A stretch of 8,580 bases of DNA from Marinilabilia sp964403175 (GTDB lineage Bacteria > Bacteroidota > Bacteroidia > Bacteroidales > Marinilabiliaceae). This document shows, piece by piece, positions 6,028-8,580 of this stretch. A program made the translations under genes and the position numbers. Every line of letters starts with the position of its first letter. Positions within the stretch are counted from its first letter, which is position 1. The stretch spans positions 1-8,580 of the forward strand of contig CAYOFH010000141.1 in assembly GCA_964403175.1 (NCBI GenBank), written 5' to 3'. The notes below the pieces were generated by a model, which made no database searches, was not told where the DNA came from, and worked only from the letters and a program-made list of their open reading frames with translations.

Positions 6028-6057
6028 CGTTAGATTTTTAGATATAAGATTTAAGAT
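6028..6057 (-). repeat. Phased AGAT array, copy 2 of the 30-bp dispersed repeat
   Basis: AGAT occurs at 6032, 6040, 6047 and 6054, with spacings of 8, 7 and 7 bases, the mirror of the array at 4203-4232. The reverse complement matches that copy at 28 of 30 positions, including an identical 18-base block (6028-6045). It lies in the 241-bp spacer between the HAD and PEP synthase genes. The same spacer holds a 10-base direct repeat ACAATTGACC at 6019-6028 and 6113-6122. No TAnnTTTG box for the PEP synthase gene is present in this spacer. Confidence 0.65.
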
Positions 6058-6217
6058 GAATCCTATGATATTGAAAATCTACATTTTAAAACATAGCTGC
6101 CTTTAAATTCAAACAATTGACCAAGAGCTTAGTGCAAAGACATTACGGACTATTAACTTCATATACCGTTAAGCAACTGACAATTACAAAATATTAATCA
6201 GAAAAACTGAATTCGCC

Positions 6218-8580
6218 ATGAGTGATTACATACAATTTTTCGAAAAGTTAAGCAATGAAGATACAGCCCTGGTAGGTGGTAAAAATGCCTCTTTGGGGGA
6301 AATGTATCAGCAACTCTCGTCAAAAGGCATAAATATACCCAATGGTTTTGCCACCACAGCCAAAGCATTTTGGCATTTTGTGGAAGAAAACAAACTGAAA
6401 GACCCCATAGGTGACGCATTAAAAGAACTGGACACCGACAAATTTGAAAATCTGAGAGATGTCGGGAAAAAAATCCGTAAAAAAATAATGGAAGCTCAGA
6501 TTCCTGATGACCTGGCCGATAATATAAAAGAATCTTTTCATAAACTTCAGGAAAAGGAAAAAGATATGGAAAGTGTGGCAGTTCGAAGCAGCGCTACCGC
6601 AGAAGATCTTCCGGAAGCCAGTTTTGCAGGTCAGCATGAATCATTTTTGAATGTAAAAGGTGAAGATGGGGTAGTTAAAGCTGTAAAGGAATGCTTTGCT
6701 TCTCTTTTTACCGACAGGGCGATAAAATATCGTGAAGACAATGGCTTTGATCACATGAAAATTGCCTTGTCTGCCGGTGTTCAGCGAATGGTTAGGTCGG
6801 ACAAGTCAGGTGCAGGCGTTATTTTTACTCTGGCTCCCGACAGTGGATTTGATGAAGTAGTGTTTATTTCAGGTGCATGGGGTCTCGGAGAAAATGTAGT
6901 ACAGGGCAATGTTATTTCTGATGAATTTTTTGTGTTTAAGCCAAATCTTGAAAAAGGGAAAAAAGCAATTTTGTCAAAAAAGGCTGGCAGCAAAGCCAAA
7001 ACCATGGTTTATTCTGAAGGAGATGATGATGGGGCATCAACTAAAAACATGGATACTCCAGAGGATAAAAAATACCAGTATGTTATCGATGATGAAGAAA
7101 TAATTACTCTGGCGAAATGGGCATTTGAAATTGAAAAGCACTATGATAAACCCATGGATATTGAATGGGCAAAGGATGGAAACTCCGGAGAACTTTTCAT
7201 TGTGCAGGCCCGTCCGGAAACAGTTCATTCCCAAAACAAAGGAGCCCGAAAGTTAAAACAGTATTCTCTGAAAGAAAAAGGTAATGAAATTTTAAATGGC
7301 AATGGTATAGGCGATAAAATTGCTGCAGGAAAAGTCAAAATATTGAATTCCCCGGAAGAATCCGACAAACTGGAAGAAGGAGATGTACTGGTAACAGAAA
7401 TTACCAACCCCGACTGGGATCCCATCATGAAAAAAGCCTCTGCTATTATTACCAATAGCGGAGGACGTACCAGTCATGCCGCCATTGTAGCCCGCGAAAT
7501 GGGAACAGTAGCTGTTGTAGGAGCCGAAAATGCTACTGAAACCCTCAAAGACGGACAAGAAATAACGGTATCATGCGCAGAAGGAAAGGTGGGAGTAATT
7601 TATGACGGCATCATGGAATGGGAAGAAACCGAAATAGACCTTGAAAAAATTGGTAATCCCGATACTGAGGTTATGCTGATTCTGGCCAATCCCGGAATGG
7701 CTTTTCAGTATGCACAATTCCCGACCGATGGTGTGGGACTCATGCGCCTGGAATTTGTTATCAACAATACTATTAAAATTCATCCACTCGCCCTTATTCA
7801 TTATGATGATCTTAAGGACAAAGAAGCCAAAGAAGAAATCGGACGTCTTACCCGGGGATATGAGGATAAAGAGAAGTATTTCGTAGATCATTTGGCCCAG
7901 GGAGTGGGAACCATTGCTGCTGCATTTCACGACCGGGATGTGATCGTTAGAATGAGTGATTTTAAGTCTAACGAATATGCCAATTTGATTGGAGGTGCAG
8001 AATTTGAACCTGAAGAAGACAATCCAATGGTGGGCTTCCGCGGGGCTTCCAGATATTATAGTGAACAATACAAAGAAGGCTTCCGGCTTGAGTGCGAAGC
8101 CATAAAAGTAGTCCGTGATGAAATGGGATTCAATAATGTAAAACTGATGATCCCATTCTGCCGGACAGTTGAAGAAGGTAAAAAGGTCATTGAACTAATG
8201 AAAAAATTTGGATTGAAGCAGGGCGAAAACGGTCTGGAAATATATGTAATGACGGAAATTCCAAGTAATGTCATTTTGGCGGATCAATTTGCCGATATTT
8301 TCGATGGATTTTCCATCGGTTCTAACGACCTTACGCAGCTTGTACTGGGGGTGGATCGTGATTCGGAACTGGTAAGTGGCATCTTCAACGAAAAAAATGA
8401 TGCCGTAAAAACTATGATCTCAATGGTTATTGAGAAAGCACGTGAAAAGAAAACAAAAATAGGGCTGTGCGGTCAGGCCCCCAGTGACTTCCCCGATTTT
8501 GCACAATTTCTGGTATCCCAGAAAATTGACAGCATATCCTTCAATCCGGATGCGCTGGCCAAAGGAATCAAAAACATTCT
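6218..8580 (+). CDS. ppsA: Phosphoenolpyruvate synthase (3' end beyond window)
   Basis: The frame is open for 787 codons from an ATG at 6218 to the window edge. The E. coli enzyme has 792 residues, so only the last few residues are missing. PEP synthase (EC 2.7.9.2) converts pyruvate, ATP and water to PEP, AMP and phosphate for gluconeogenesis in the cytosol. The N-terminal ATP-grasp domain (about 15-340) carries VGGKNASLGEM from residue 19, VRSSATAEDLPEASFAGQHES from 122 and VQARPET at 329-335. The mobile phosphohistidine domain has GGRTSHAAIVARE with His420. The C-terminal PEP/pyruvate TIM barrel has GLMRLEF around Arg510, MSDFKSNEYANLIGG, FRGASRY, FSIGSNDLTQLVLGVDRD and CGQAPSD with catalytic Cys751. 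The length and motif set separate it from the roughly 870-residue pyruvate phosphate dikinase. An in-frame stop at 6170-6172, with no ATG between, fixes this start. No PpsR-type regulator gene is visible. Confidence 0.96.
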   Translation, partial: MSDYIQFFEKLSNEDTALVGGKNASLGEMYQQLSSKGINIPNGFATTAKAFWHFVEENKLKDPIGDALKELDTDKFENLRDVGKKIRKKIMEAQIPDDLADNIKESFHKLQEKEKDMESVAVRSSATAEDLPEASFAGQHESFLNVKGEDGVVKAVKECFASLFTDRAIKYREDNGFDHMKIALSAGVQRMVRSDKSGAGVIFTLAPDSGFDEVVFISGAWGLGENVVQGNVISDEFFVFKPNLEKGKKAILSKKAGSKAKTMVYSEGDDDGASTKNMDTPEDKKYQYVIDDEEIITLAKWAFEIEKHYDKPMDIEWAKDGNSGELFIVQARPETVHSQNKGARKLKQYSLKEKGNEILNGNGIGDKIAAGKVKILNSPEESDKLEEGDVLVTEITNPDWDPIMKKASAIITNSGGRTSHAAIVAREMGTVAVVGAENATETLKDGQEITVSCAEGKVGVIYDGIMEWEETEIDLEKIGNPDTEVMLILANPGMAFQYAQFPTDGVGLMRLEFVINNTIKIHPLALIHYDDLKDKEAKEEIGRLTRGYEDKEKYFVDHLAQGVGTIAAAFHDRDVIVRMSDFKSNEYANLIGGAEFEPEEDNPMVGFRGASRYYSEQYKEGFRLECEAIKVVRDEMGFNNVKLMIPFCRTVEEGKKVIELMKKFGLKQGENGLEIYVMTEIPSNVILADQFADIFDGFSIGSNDLTQLVLGVDRDSELVSGIFNEKNDAVKTMISMVIEKAREKKTKIGLCGQAPSDFPDFAQFLVSQKIDSISFNPDALAKGIKNI

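Noticed and set aside
6056..6106. Tiny ORF starting ATGAATCCTATG in the spacer before the PEP synthase gene
   Set aside because: Only 16 codons, AT-rich, no recognisable features, and it overlaps the repeat array.
7571..8068. 165-codon minus-strand open frame
   Set aside because: It is antisense to the PEP synthase TIM barrel, whose motifs are conserved across this whole interval. The antisense peptide resembles no family.
1..8580. A new multi-gene defence, secretion or biosynthetic system
   Set aside because: All sizeable genes belong to recognisable metabolic or DUF72 families, with long spacers between them. No cluster of unknown genes, nuclease, toxin-antitoxin pair, reverse transcriptase or CRISPR array is visible.

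Overview
The window looks like chromosomal DNA from a member of the Bacteroidota or a close relative. The grounds are a GH2 beta-mannosidase made as a lipoprotein with acidic residues just after the lipid-anchored cysteine, AT-rich intergenic DNA around moderately GC-rich genes, no clear Shine-Dalgarno sequences, and one match to the Bacteroidota -7 promoter box (TAnnTTTG). The genus cannot be read from the sequence.

Layout. On the minus strand, from right to left, lie a DUF72 (YecE-like) gene (5027-4275), a lipoprotein beta-mannosidase (3736-1142) and an extended SDR / NAD-dependent epimerase-like gene (981 to beyond base 1). On the plus strand lie a beta-phosphoglucomutase-like HAD gene (5549-5976), interrupted by an assembly gap of exactly 100 N, and a phosphoenolpyruvate synthase gene (6218 to beyond base 8580). 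The two strand groups diverge from the 521-bp spacer 5028-5548. Two genes run off the window edges: the SDR and PEP synthase genes each lack only their 3' end.

How the genes relate. All the genes with a known role concern carbohydrate or central carbon metabolism: terminal mannose release, sugar phosphate isomerisation, and PEP formation for gluconeogenesis. The spacers are long (160-538 bp), so there is no tight operon and no evidence for a multi-gene system. No SusC/SusD pair, regulator, transposase, tRNA, rRNA or CRISPR array is visible.

The unexpected signal is in the spacers. A roughly 30-bp sequence of phased ATCT units occurs twice in inverted orientation (4203-4232 and 6028-6057; 28 of 30 positions match). 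Other seven-base-periodic tracts occur at 5289-5323 and 1024-1039. An 11-bp inverted repeat brackets most of the spacer between the mannosidase and DUF72 genes (3746-3756 and 4244-4254). That spacer also holds several perfect short palindromes and a GC-richer island with a 32-codon ORF. I found no convincing new biological system. The repeat family and the bracketed spacer are the items most worth checking.
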